Shown here one piece after another: positions 33,510-44,437 of a DNA stretch of 64,000 nucleotides. Position 1 is the stretch's first letter. Every line of letters begins with the position of its first letter. Under the pieces are notes generated by a model. That model ran no database searches. It was not told the DNA's origin and was given only the letters and a program-made list of their open reading frames with translations. Where the stretch lies: contig WHVD01000021.1 of NCBI GenBank assembly GCA_015178975.1, positions 620,001 to 684,000 of the forward strand. Direction: 5' to 3'. Both the position numbers and the translations under genes were made by a program. The stretch comes from Hysterangium stoloniferum. Taxonomy: Eukaryota > Basidiomycota > Agaricomycetes > Hysterangiales > Hysterangiaceae.

Positions 33510-36500
33510 CTATTTTAGGCCTAAGAATCCGTGAAGATGTGTGAATTGTGGGCCCTCGAGTGCTTTTGTGAATATATCTGATAGGTTGTCTTTGGTGTGG
33601 ATATACTTAAGTTTTAGTTCTCCGGATATGGCATGCTCTCGTAGAAAATGATACTTAATATCTATATGCTTCACTTGATCATGTAGAAGTGGGTCCTCTG
33701 AGAGACAGATGGCGGCGTTGTTATCACAATGAATGGTTGTAGGTTTGTTGAAAGGTATGTTGATACCTCGAAGCACCGATCGTAGCCAGGAGTTTTCTTT
33801 CGCAGCAGAGAAGGCTGCAATATATTCAGCTTCACATGATGAAGCTGCAATGGTTTTTTGTTTGCGGGCACTCCAGGATACGACGCCTGAGCCTAGAGAG
33901 AACGTGAACCCCCCCACACTTCTACGGGTGTCGAGGCAATTTGCCCAATCAGAGTCACTGTGACCCAATAGAGTGATAGGATTGGTGCCCCCCAAGTGTA
34001 GTTGTAGGTTTTTCGTGCCTTTGAGATACCGGACAACCCAAATGGTGGCAGTCCAATGCTCGTATGAATAGCAGTCGAGATATTGGGAGAGCTGTTGTAC
34101 AGCATAGGATATGTCGGGACGAGTGGAGATGGCAAGGTATAGGAGTGAGCCTACAAGTGAGCGGTAAGGGAGCTTGGAGAGGTGAGATTGGTCATTCGGA
34201 GGGAGGGAGGAATGAAGGATGCGCCGTAGCTTTAGGCCTGGGACCATAGGAATAGACACTGGGGTGGAGTCCACTTGTCCGAACTGAGATATGATGTGAT
34301 CAATGAGAGCAGTCTGGGACAATTTAACAAGGGAGTTTGGTCTGTCCCATTTGACAGCGATGCCAACAACAAAACTGACGGTACCAAGATCTGATATGCT
34401 CCAGGCTGATTTCATTTGTTGTTTGAATCGGTCATTTTCAGCCTTAGTAGAGGCAATAGATAAGAAATCATCGACATGGACAGCCACAATGATGATTCCT
34501 AAAGAGGTTTTTCGATAATAGATGCAGGGTTCACTGGGCAATGGAATAAAACCCCAGCTGAGCATTTTCTCATGCATTGTGCGATTCCAAATGCGACCAG
34601 CTTGTTTCATACCATATAGTCCTCGTACGACTTTCCAGACCCATGATTCTTTTCCTGGCTCCTCGAAGCCTTCAGGCTGGAACATGAATTGTATTTCATC
34701 ATCTGGAAGCAGGCCATATAAGAAGGCCGTCTTGACATCAATTTGTTGGGCGTCCCACCCTAAATTTGCTGCTAAGTGCAGTAAAATGCGCCAGGATTCC
34801 ATACGAGCTGTAGGTGAGGTTGTCTTATCATAGTCACATCCATATACTTGCTCAAAACCTTTAAAAATGAGCCTCGTTTTCCGACGGTAGATTTTGCCAT
34901 CAGCATTCCGTTTAATATGAAAAATTGGCTTCCCTTTGTGGACCTTGGTACCAATGGGGATTTCTGAAGGTGGTACGAGTTCATATACTCCCATATCTTT
35001 CAGCGATTGAAGTTCCTCTTGATAGCTGGTGTGCCATGCTTCCTTTTGGGAGGAGTTTTTGGCTTCATCCCATGTAAGAGGGTCTGTTTCATATGGTGTG
35101 GGGCCATTGGACACAGGTAAGCTTGAGATAGCAGTTAATACATCGGCATCAGACTCTCCTGGATGGTGAAAACTGTTGAGCATGGTGCACAGCTCATCAG
35201 CAACGTTAGCATTTGGGAGGTCAGCATTGTGTAGCTGCTGGATGTCTAGGCGACGTTGTTCCCGTTGGGCACGGACACGTGTAGCACTTGCTATGGCATC
35301 CTGGACTGCCGTCTCCAGCCGTGAAGGATGATTAGGGGCTCGTGCTGCTATCCAAGTAGAGCGCCGAATGTTGTCATCAGGAATAGGTGCTAGGGCATCG
35401 TCTGGGATGGCCAACTGTGGAGGCACGGCATCGTCAGGTGGTAAAAGTGGAGGTGCAATATCGTTAGGTTGCAGTATAGGCATGATGGGTTCTGACTTGT
35501 CGATCTCTGATGGTTGGAGGGGTGGCATGACTATCTGTGGGAGTTTGATGTTAGGCAGTGGTAAAGCAGACATAGTGGGTTGAGATGTGCATAGGTGACC
35601 ATCATGGCTTTCAAGGAATTTTACATGGTAAGAAGTGTATATCTGCTTGGTTTTTGGGTCATAACAGCGGTATGCCTTTGCATTTGGTTCGTATCCAAGC
35701 AGGATACATTCTATTGATCATTCATATATTTTTGGATTATTTTTGTTGAGTATGAGGATGAACGCCTGGCAGCTGGCCTCTTGCAGGTAAGAGAGATCTG
35801 GTTTGCGGCCATACCATAGTTCCCAAGGGGTTCTTCCTTTGGATTGTTGAGTCGTTGTCTTACCGTGTACATGCGCTGCAGTGAGGTAAAATTCTTCCCA
35901 AAATTGGGGGGGTAATCCTGCATATGATCGCATAGTCTGGGCTTTGCCCATTAATGTGCAGTGCATCCATTCAATGTGGCCTATGTGTGCTGAGGTATAA
36001 GGTGCAGTGAACTCATGTGTAGTACCCCGAGATTCCAGCCATTGATGCATTTCGTTGGTTTTTAGTTCTCCATTGTCTGTCCTGTAGATGCCAACTTTCA
36101 ACCCAGTTTCCATTTCTCGTGCACGCTCCCAGTTTTGGAGTGCATTAAAGGCATCACTCTTGTTCTTAAGAGGAATAGACCATGGAAAACTTGAGTAGTC
36201 ATCTACAATATTCATTATGTACAATGATCCTGTACGGGACACTACGTCGTTTGGTCCTGCCAAGTCCACCCAGATTTTTCCCAATCATCTTGTGGCTTTA
36301 TGCCCATCTCCCTGTGCTCGCACTTTTGGTACTGAGTTTTTGGTCTGTTTGCCAAGGATGCAAAAATCACATTTGGGAGGAGGCTGGCAGGTAGAGTTTG
36401 GCATACCTTTAATAATGCCATTGTTGATCATGTCAGCAACAGATTGGTAGTTTGCATGACCTAGACGGTGGTGCCAAGTAGCGATATCGGGGGCACCATG

Positions 36501-37247
36501 GGTGTAGAGTGTGTGTTTAACTGTGGCAGACTCAAGTGACAATGAATATAAGTTTTTGTGAGAGAGTAAAGAACCGTGTGCGATGGTTGCACCCAAGCTG
36601 GCAGTCAGCCAGCATGATGATTCATTGAAGTGTGCCAAAATCTTGGAATCCCTGGTAATACATCTAACTGAGATGAGATGGACCGAGGCAGTCGGGATAT
36701 AAAGGACATCACAAAGGGTGATATGTGCCCCCCTACCGACACGAAGGTGGACATCGCCCAGGCCAATGGCTAATACGTAGGACCCCCCAAGTCCTTTGAC
36801 GGGTCGCGGTGGAATGGGTCGCAAGGTCTTGAAGTCATGGGAATCTGGCGTGACATGTACACTCACACCTGTGTCAAGCCAGAAGGGATGTGTAGTGCAG
36901 GAAATAGGTGTTGCGTTGGTTTGGGATATGGGAGAAATGGTGGAGGCAGTAAGAGCCGTCATGTCCACTGGGTGAGTTTGTAGTTTCCAGTCAATTGTTG
37001 CATGTAGGCTCTTCCAGAGCAATCCATCCAGTATATTCAATTGTATTGGAAGGGGACATGGGGAGAGGAGCGTCTCCAACAGCCATGCCGGCAAAGGCAG
37101 GGTCAGGTAGTGGTGTATCCATGTAAGCGGTGAAAACTTGCCCATTCGCATTCTTGATGCTAATGGGGATTTTACCTGTAGATGTGGGGTTTGACCCAGA
37201 TTTATGGCTTTCTTGATTCTTGCGTCGCATTGCTTTAGACTCTTCAA
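33510..37247 (-). pseudogene. Copia element 2 Pol (PR-IN-RT-RNase H), one frame with two nonsense codons
   Basis: One frame runs through protease (LDTGVSVHVTPDS, about 36850-36890), pre-integrase zinc region (WHHRLGHANYQS, CDFCILGKQ), integrase (VDLAGP first Asp, YRTDNGELKT second Asp, HIEWMH Glu), linker, RT (GTKVHKGKPIFHIKRNADGK, IDVKTAFLYGLL, VHVDDFL) and RNase H (SDSDWANCLDTRRSVGG, SSCEAEYIAA, HIDIKYHFLRE). Only two in-frame stops interrupt it, both TGA at positions where CGA (Arg) fits: 36284-36282 and 35717-35715. Active-site motifs look preserved throughout. This is the youngest autonomous-type element in the window. Confidence 0.92.
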
Positions 37248-38040
37248 TAGTCTTACCGGCCATTCCTCCCCCAGGTGACACGCAGTAAGTGATAGTGTGT
37301 CCTGTCTTCTTGCAATTCGGGTTAGTGCAGGTGACTATGGTGCATTTCGGAGCATATTGGGTTGAAAGAGCAATTGTGTCAATGGTGGACATTCGCTTAG
37401 TGTCCGAGTCGATAATGCATTGTTCATTTTCGAGTAAGGTAAGGATGCAGGATGAAGGGTATGGAGTCAAGGCAGAAGAGTCGGATAAATCTCGAGTGAT
37501 GAGGGAGTGCAAGTGAGGAAAATTGGTGAGGGAATTAAGCAGGGCTATGGATTTGAAGAGATCTTCAGTAAGTTGGCCCATCTCAAATGCCCGGGAGATA
37601 GCATGACAAATAAGAGAGGCTGTTGTGGGCAGGGATGTCAACTTTGAGCACTGGAGAGTGAGGGCTTCCTGGATAAGCTGAACCTGGCGAATGGGTCCCT
37701 CATTGCGATGGCGAACCAAGACAGCATCCCAACACGCTTTTGCACCCAGAAGGGGTTCAGTGAAATCCCACTCGGTTCGAGAGAGAGTGGAGAGGATAAG
37801 CGCATGGGTAAGGCCATCATTGGAGTTCCAATTTTGGGCAGAGGTAAGGTTGGAAGGATCAGGGATGGGGATGGTGCCAAGGGCATAGGAGATTAACCCT
37901 GTAATTGTAAGGTAGTGTTTTGCACTGCGGTACCACTCCTTATAATTTCCTTCAGACTTGTCGAGTTTAGCCTCTGTATAAGTAAGGGATGTTCGCAAGA
38001 GAGGGATGGATAAGGGGGTGATCACTGGAGGGTTGGACAT
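36991..38040 (-). CDS. Copia element 2 Gag
   Basis: Begins MSNPPVITPLSIPLLRTSLT at 38040, 85 bases inside the LTR. The middle is a UBN2/copia-type Gag (NYKEWYRSAKHYL, RTEWDFTEPLLGAKACWDAV). The zinc knuckle is C-x4-C-x4-H-x4-C (CTNPNCKKTGHTITYC), followed by GGGMAGKTIEESKAMRR. It overlaps the Pol frame in a different register and ends EEPTCNN near 36991. The alternate frame at that point (ATIDWKLQTHPVDM) continues the element, so either a one-base mutation or a ribosomal frameshift joins Gag to Pol. Confidence 0.85.
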   Translation of the reverse strand: MSNPPVITPLSIPLLRTSLTYTEAKLDKSEGNYKEWYRSAKHYLTITGLISYALGTIPIPDPSNLTSAQNWNSNDGLTHALILSTLSRTEWDFTEPLLGAKACWDAVLVRHRNEGPIRQVQLIQEALTLQCSKLTSLPTTASLICHAISRAFEMGQLTEDLFKSIALLNSLTNFPHLHSLITRDLSDSSALTPYPSSCILTLLENEQCIIDSDTKRMSTIDTIALSTQYAPKCTIVTCTNPNCKKTGHTITYCVSPGGGMAGKTIEESKAMRRKNQESHKSGSNPTSTGKIPISIKNANGQVFTAYMDTPLPDPAFAGMAVGDAPLPMSPSNTIEYTGWIALEEPTCNN

Positions 38041-38109
38041 GTTGTAGATGAAGAAGAATGCCTCAAGACGCCAGAAAAGGTATTGTGATAGGTGATTTCA
38101 ATAGGGACA

Positions 38110-38125
38110 CAATAGGCCCATAACC
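38110..38125 (-). other. Primer-binding region of copia 2
   Basis: The minus strand has GGTTATGGGCCTATTG directly after the LTR. The same GGTTATGGCCC/GGTTATGGGCCC sequence lies beside LTR-like ends at 13800 and 54645. The cognate tRNA was not identified by eye. Confidence 0.6.
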
Positions 38126-38468
38126 TGTTGTAAGTGATACCCTAGAATGTAGTTCTCAGTCTCGTATATTCGTAGTATAACGGACTATACAATAGGTACC
38201 TAGAATGTAGTTCTAGTACACGTGAGGTTAGTTAAGGAAATTGTCTACTTGATAAATAGACAGCTCACCTCAGTCTCGTATATTCGTAGTATAACGGACT
38301 GAGGTAAAACTATAATTGACGCCCAATATATATGTGTGTGACAGTCAATGTGACTGTGATTAGAACAGAGGATGTGATGGGGGCAAAAGAAATATTTGTT
38401 TGCCTGATTTCGGATTCGATCGTCCCTAGTGCATATAGAGGTATATGCGGTGTCTCTCTTCCTCAACA
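38126..38468 (-). repeat. 5' LTR of copia 2
   Basis: 343 bases with TGTTG/CAACA ends. It contains an internal duplication of TCTCGTATATTCGTAGTATA (about 38158 and 38272), and an inverted pair CCTCAGTC..GACTGAGG at 38268-38304. The right half is almost identical to the 3' LTR remnant. Confidence 0.85.
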
Positions 38469-39718
38469 CCCTCCACTAAGCTTTGCATGACACACCCCAT
38501 GTAAGTGTTAGGTACAGTGAGGGACAAAACCCTTCCAATGATTTTTAGTTGTGCAAGGATTCTTGAATAACTCAAGAATCACTGTAGATACAGACCTGAA
38601 ATTTGGTGGTTGGTTAGGTCTATACAGTATGTTATCTATATGCCCTTAAAATATTATGACATAAGCATTAGTATTTCACATGCTATAAATAAAACACTAA
38701 TAACATCACATTGGTTTGGTTTTGTCCCTGGTATAAAAAGAACACAAATCAAACAATCTAGTACTTGGTATAGCCTCCCTTGGCCTTCAAAACAGCCTGA
38801 ACCCTTCTAGGCATACTCTCTATCAAGTTCTGACAAGTAGAGGCAAGGATCTTCTCCCACTCTGTCTGAACCTTCTCCCACAACTCATAAATACTATTGG
38901 GTGCCACTTCATACTCTCCCAGCCTCTTTTTGAGGTAATGCCAGAGGTGTTCAATTGGATTAAGCTCAGCAGACTGAGGTTGCCATACCATAACCACAAA
39001 TCCATTGTCTTTCAACCAATTGGTGGCCTTCTTGCTCTTGTGTTTGGGGTCATTGTCTTGCTGAAAGACCACATCTTCTATGTTCTTGCCATAATACTCC
39101 AAGGTTGCTTGAAGTTCATATTCCAGAATGCTAACATAAATGTCAGCATCCATCCTTCCATCAATCTTGGTGGAATATACTGGTCCTTCCTGCAACATAC
39201 AGCCCCACAACATCAGATTTCCTCCTCCAAACTTGACTGTACCCTCAACCACCCTATCACTGAGCCCCTCTCCTGCCCTTTTCCACACCCACTTCCTCCC
39301 ATCTAATCCCAAACAATTGATTTTTGTCTCATCTGACCAAACAACCCTCTTCCAATCAACAGTCCAGTCCTTGTGTGCTAGAGCAAAGTCCATCCTTGCC
39401 TTCCTATGCCTCTTAGTGAGTAAAGGCCTGTTTTTCTTCACCACAGCCCTCATTCCAGCCTTCTTGAGTGCTCTATGAACAGTCTTCATTGCCATGGACT
39501 CTCCAGTCATATTTTAAAGGATTTCGGTGACCTCAGTGGCATGTTCTGCCTTCTGAGAAGTGATTTGTTGGATGGAATAATGAATATCTGAGGGAGAAAG
39601 CTTGCATGGACAGCCACCAGGTGCTTTGGCAAGTGATGGGCAATGGGTAAAGCAAATTCTGGATATAGTAGACAGCCCCCTGCCAGTGATTGCAGAGATC
39701 TGAGAAATAGACTTGCCT

Positions 39719-39760
39719 GTTGGAAACCACTAAGCCAACGTTGGCTTAGTGGTTTCCAAC
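39719..39760. repeat. Perfect 42-base palindrome, left
   Basis: The 21-base half GTTGGAAACC...GCCAAC is followed at once by its reverse complement with no spacer. Identical to 39987-40028. Confidence 0.95.
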
Positions 39761-39986
39761 ATAAAGTAAACTCCGACCCGAAGGTCAGTAGTAACTCCCC
39801 TATGACTTGTTTAAGGCCGGTAGCCAACATTGTGTGGGCCAACATATATATTAAGTAATTTTTATCCCTCTTAATGCCACTTATAAGTTATTTTTGCCAC
39901 TTATTTTTGGGCTTGAAACTATTGGTATGGGCGGGGATTGAACTCACGACCTTGTGGGGTCTTCGGAGTATCGGAGTTTACTTTAT

Positions 39987-40028
39987 GTTGGAAACCACTA
40001 AGCCAACGTTGGCTTAGTGGTTTCCAAC
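39987..40028. repeat. Perfect 42-base palindrome, right
   Basis: Same sequence as 39719-39760. The two copies could each extrude a cruciform, or pair with each other across the 310-base unit. Confidence 0.95.
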
Positions 40029-40119
40029 ATTGCCCTTATTGAGCAAAGTGAGAATGTGGCTAACCTGAGCAGGAGTAAGACCTGTAAGATAATACATATG
40101 AGACTAAAAAATCATTTAT

Positions 40120-40560
40120 CATCTAAGAAATGAGGGTACTTTGCATTGGCTGGGCAGCTGTGAGAGTCATGGAATATGCTCATCATAAATACTAGTGAGG
40201 AGTGAAGGAAAAGAGGGGCGGAGTGGGAGAGTTTGTAGGTCAATGTGTCCACTGCATCATTCAACCACAGAGGCACCAAAATGGGCTTTGAAGTGACCAG
40301 AGTCATTTATGAAGCAGAATAACTTTGGGATTGCCTTTTCATCTGATAAGAGCTTCAAGAGAGTGAAGAGGGAGCAAGGTAGATCTGATCTGATCTTTTA
40401 CCATAGTTCTGAGTAACTCTGACAGGACATAATGTAGTGAAAGACCATTTCAAGCTCTCTAGCCACCTAGGTGCTTCATCAACTTTCAATTTGAGCATAG
40501 CATCCACAATAACCTTTAGTTCATTTAACAGAACAAAGATATTCATAACTGACCTGTGTC
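40120..40560 (-). other. Unrecognised minus-strand coding-like stretch
   Basis: Pieces such as NELKVIVDAMLKLKVDEAPR (about 40460-40540) and VPLWLNDAVDTLTYKLSHSA look protein-like and helical, but no family was recognised. It may be a decayed host gene next to the Tc1 element. Confidence 0.25.
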
Positions 40561-40704
40561 ATAGCATAGAATTGAATGAAATAGTACCTATATGAAATTG
40601 AACATTTTCACTCAATATATGCCTTAAAATTTAGGGTTCCATTGATTGATAAAGGCATTAAGTATATAATTTTGAGGACTATGTCTCTTGTATACTTTTA
40701 CTAA

Positions 40705-40765
40705 CAAAGCCTGAGCCAGGCCGAGCCTGAGCCAGGCCGAGCCTGAGCCAGGCCGGGCCACGGGC
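40705..40765 (+). repeat. 16-base GC-rich repeat GAGCCAGGCCGAGCCT
   Basis: About three and a half copies, then CACGGGCCACGGGCC doublets, in an otherwise AT-rich setting. Confidence 0.85.
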
Positions 40766-40939
40766 CACGGGCCAAGCCCAAGCCTTTGACGATGGGCTTG
40801 GCTCAGCTATCATTCAAACCCAGGCCTGGTGAAGCAGGGCCATAACTTCTATGCCAAGCCGCCACTAGCACTGATATTTGACTGAATATTTATCCCCTTT
40901 CTGTTAGTAATCAAGTCTTCGCGTAAAACGTAACCGAAA

Positions 40940-41310
40940 TATGAATCCGATGACGAATATATGCGCATATATGCGCATATATTGAGGTGCCGCTAAGGGG
41001 GAAGTAACTCCTAATCTCCTTAATGATGCAATGGACTAGAAACTTCGAGTATCTAAATTTCCCCTATTTAGTCCCCTAATAACTCTCCTAAAACAATTAG
41101 AAAGTAGATAAAAATCGCGATATTTCGCCATATACCTCAGTGAAGTTTACTCACTCACTCACTGAGGTATATGCACAATCATTTATTATTCATTCTATTA
41201 CTTATTAAATATCTTGTAGCTTCGTATACAGGTACTATAATATATAGTGAAGTTTACTCACTCACTCACTGAGCTTCGTATACAGACTCAATCCTTCCGA
41301 AATATTGTCT
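40940..41310 (+). repeat. Dispersed repeat F, copy 2, with internal ~109-base duplication
   Basis: Matches 30945-31215. GTGAAGTTTACTCACTCACT occurs at about 41141 and 41249, bracketing a segment absent from copy 1 and containing CTTCGTATACAGG. Confidence 0.78.
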
Positions 41311-41689
41311 TCTATTCAACACTTTCATGATCTACAAACCAAAACATGCCCTTTGCGCTGGGGGTAATCTGTCCACCATTTTGATAAATAATCACATGCA
41401 TATGAATTCAGGATTCTAGTACGCGTGCGGTAACGCACGACCAAGTAGTCATTGAAGGCAATACATTCGATTTGGCCATGGGGATAGTCGTTTACTACAA
41501 ATACAATTCTCTTGGTAATAACGGGAACGCGTTACGTCGAAGAAGGCCAGATTTTCTTGGCCGCATCCACCAGCAGTATGAGCTTTCTTTTAACGTCTTC
41601 GTCAGTTACATTATTGCCCTCGCTGTGAGAGGCGAAGCCGCATTGGGGACTGATGCATAGTCTAATGAACAACATCAGTTACAGTAACA

Positions 41690-43466
41690 CTAGCGGTCGA
41701 CTGGATGGACGAACTGATTTAAAGCTTCCTCCACCGATCGCGTCTGTTCTCCATTGGCGATGATTTCTGCAGCAGCCCGAACTCGTTCCTCGAGATGAGC
41801 GATGTCTTCCAGCTGTCGAAGGCGACCAGGTGGGCGTACATATGACACAAGCTATTCAAATACTCACATCTTTGATTTTGGTAGAAATCAAGCCGAGGAC
41901 AAGACTCTTGTTCCGGGGAAGGTACTTCAAAGGCTCAAAAGTACCTGCTCGTGCGGTGTCGTATTCTAGCTAAAATAAAATCAGAAGGGGATAATTTCGA
42001 GCATGCTGACCGCAAATACATAGTAGGTATCCACGTTCAACTCATTAAACAGTTTGATAGCGATGCGATCATAGCCACCCTCAGCGAAGTGCCTTCCATC
42101 CTGACCAGTAGATACAAGAATAAGATGATTTAAGAATAGACGAGAAAAAATAGGTACCTTGAAATTTCCACGACAAAGGTGGATACCAACTGTCAGATCG
42201 TCTGGCTTTCCCTTGAGTGCATCATTGTATGTCTTAATATAGAGATCCAGAATGGCTTCATGGTTGAAACCTGATATCGGGTTATATTTTGTCAACGTGT
42301 CTTGTTCCTAAGCTGACAAAGGTTACCGTCTTTGGTCATACCCTCGAGCATAGATTCTGCACAAAAGTAGGTGATCATAGGATCATCGAACTACAAAGAA
42401 TCAGATGTGAGGAATAATACATGATTGACCATGATTCAGATTCATACCTGGATATTACGACATCCGTGAGCGTAAAGATCATCGAGCTCTTCCTTATAAG
42501 CTTTTGCAATGTCCGCAAAGTACTCCTCTAGAACGGAACATTAGACAGTCCCAAGATCATAAGCCAAGTAATTATAATCACCATCATTCGCATACACATC
42601 CTTAGGGTATCTAAAAGGCAAGTTAGGCGATATGGAAGGCACCATTGATAACAATTAGCATACGCGAAAGGGCCATGGCGCAAGTGGAACCAGTGAGGGG
42701 GACAGCATGTGAGTTTAATGTTCTTGACTTCCTACAACGTGTTTTTAGGTTCGAAATAAATCTCGGATGTACATGTGCGTACCTCTGGGGGTACAAACTT
42801 AGCAAGACCAAGGAATTGCTCCCTGTAGAACGGCCTAGTGCGCTTAAGCTTGTCCTGGGAATGGTTTAATGTCAGTCTCCAGAGTAGACCCTTCGAATCC
42901 AAAATAACGATCACCAACCACGCAGAGATAGGTTGCAGCATTCTTGAAATCGTGTTCCTTGAACGCCAAAATATCCGGAACCCATGGCTACGAAACCGCA
43001 TTTTCAAATTAAATGATGGTGTACGATTCTATGGAAATACTACCATGAACATAGACTCGGGAACTGAAACATGGTGACAGTTTTATAAGATAGTTAAGAC
43101 AGTTTGTAACCACGAGCTTGCCTGGCTGAATCAACTTCATGCCATCCAGGTGGTCGAAAAATCCGTCATAGAACATGTGTCTTTTGTCAAGAGTGGTCTA
43201 CGGTTAAGAAGCACATCCATTGGAACATATTTGAATTATTCAACGAACCTTCGAAACTCGCCATCGGTAACAGCTTTGATGCCTATAGCTCGCTGAAATT
43301 TGACAATTTCCTCTATATATCTGTCTTCGACTTGTTCCAACTCTTCGCGAGTGATCTTCCCCTGGTCAAGCTGGACCCTCTTCTGCAGCAGCTCGTTGGG
43401 CCTTTTCAAACTACCAATGTGCTCAGCGCGGAAAGGAGGACCCAGATGGAGATGGGTTTGGTACAT
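41690..43466 (-). CDS. MetE-like (cobalamin-independent methionine synthase C-terminal family) methyltransferase
   Basis: The start is MYQTHLHLGPPFRAEHIGSL at 43466, with the family opening PPFRAEHIGSLKRP and KAVTDGEFRR. Short introns follow. Exons then give DKRHMFYDGFFDHLDGMK, PWVPDILAFKEHDFKNAATY, DKLKRTRPFYREQFLGLAKF, VKNIKLTCCPPHWFHLR, YPKDVYANDG, EYFADIAKAYKEELDDLYAH with CRNIQFDDPMITYFCAESML, ALKGKPDDLTVGIHLCRGNF, and FEPLKYLPRNKSLVLGLIS. It ends at a TAG at 41692-41690 after NQFVHPVDR. The HLCRGN and ISTK-type landmarks belong to the UROD/MetE-like fold, which uses zinc-bound thiols. The real substrate is unknown because the family also includes non-methionine enzymes. One junction near 42320 does not join with an ordinary intron and may be a frameshift. 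Confidence 0.8.
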
Positions 43467-43499
43467 CTTGTGTCTATCGTAATGAAATGTGTCTAGCGC

Positions 43500-44437
43500 T
43501 GCATTGTGTTTTGATTTTTATACGAAATAGGAGGACAGTGGGAAGAATACTTTTCCGAGAAAAATAATTTCCCAAGAAGAACAATTCAAGTTTTTCAAGG
43601 AAGAATATTTTCCCAGTGATAAGGTTAAGTATATATATGACGGCTTATAAAGAATATCTGTCGGACCTGAAAAAGAAGAAACGAGAAGGCCTCATTCCGC
43701 CTGCCCATCCTCTGCTGGTGCGTATATGTTATCTTTCTGCAGTTCTAAAAAAATTAATAGACATGTGTAATATCTAGGGAATTCCAGTTCTGCGTATCTA
43801 GCATCTAGTATACGCCTTCATTATATTTCTTATTTTCAGAGATTGCAGATAAAATTGGCCTGATGCTCTGGAGAACGCCTCAGTGTAACTAACGGACCGT
43901 ATCAGTCGGGGTGTTGGAAGCACGTGTGCGCTTTGTTTATTATGTATTCATACATGCCAGTTATCTTAGGGGGGACCGTGCAACGAAAAAGACTGAAATG
44001 GAATAGGGCAAGGATCACCGTGACGCCGTACCCCCATTCGGGGACGTCCAGGAGCTTCCTAGAATGGAGACTTCTTCCGGGAGTCGTCCAGATTAAATAC
44101 CAATTTACTGCTCAGTGCAATATCAGTAGTTATGGATACTACGAATGCTACTATATATCGACATAGTCATTGCGTTCTTATATGATACTACTTTGGGTAC
44201 AAATTACAATTGTGGCTTTCAACGGCTTCAACGGTTTAAAATTATCACAAGGACTGCTATTTTGGTATGTCAATTCTCACATGGCTTTAGCTTTTACTAT
44301 TGGCACGTCAGACAGTGGTCGAACAAAGCCACCATGTGTATATATAATAGGTACAATACTGAAAATTTAAAAAAAAAGTATTAATGTAGAGGCAGATATC
44401 GCTACATCCCGCCATCTACACCAGGACCGTTGCTGCT
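43500..44437. other. Intergenic, no gene seen
   Basis: Lies upstream of the MetE-like gene and downstream of the ABC transporter stop. Plus-strand frames here lack recognisable motifs. An A9 run lies at 44371. Confidence 0.5.

Larger units (their letters stand above)
39719..40028 (-). mobile_element. 310-base tRNA-like insertion with self-palindromic ends
   Basis: Both ends carry the same perfect 42-base palindrome (39719-39760 and 39987-40028; half-site begins GTTGGAAACCACTAAGCC). The inverted identity extends 16 more bases inwards (ATAAAGTAAACTCCGA). On the minus strand the palindrome contains TGGCTTAGTGG, a good Pol III A box, and GAGTTCAATCCCC, a good B box, lies about 52 bases downstream (near 39935-39950). 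That suggests a tRNA-derived, SINE-like origin. No clear target duplication was found. The body has no coding frame. Confidence 0.7.
38758..40097 (-). pseudogene. Tc1-type DD34E transposase
   Basis: The ATG at 40097 gives MYYLTGLTPAQVSHILTLLN. After the insertion (39719-40028) the helix-turn-helix region resumes with GKSISQISAITGRGLSTISR. One in-frame TAA (39516-39514) stands where CAA fits. The catalytic domain is open to the stop at 38758: VVWSDETKIN (first Asp), FQQDNDPKHKS (second Asp) and LNPIEHLW (Glu), with 34 residues between the last two, the Tc1 spacing. It would cut and paste the element at TA sites. The copy is inactivated by the stop, the insertion and the lost end. Confidence 0.88.
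38515..40115 (-). mobile_element. Tc1/mariner element, disrupted
   Basis: The left end starts CAGTGAGGGACAAAACCC next to TA (38513-38514), as Tc1-type inverted repeats do. Near the other end, ACTAAAAAATCATT (40103-40116) matches the inner part of the inverted repeat, but the terminal bases are missing, so the right end is truncated. A 310-base palindrome-ended insertion sits inside the transposase gene. Confidence 0.8.

Noticed and set aside
42310..42330. A roughly 19-20-base intron in the MetE-like gene
   Set aside because: Too short to be spliced; a frameshift or a different splice choice is more likely.
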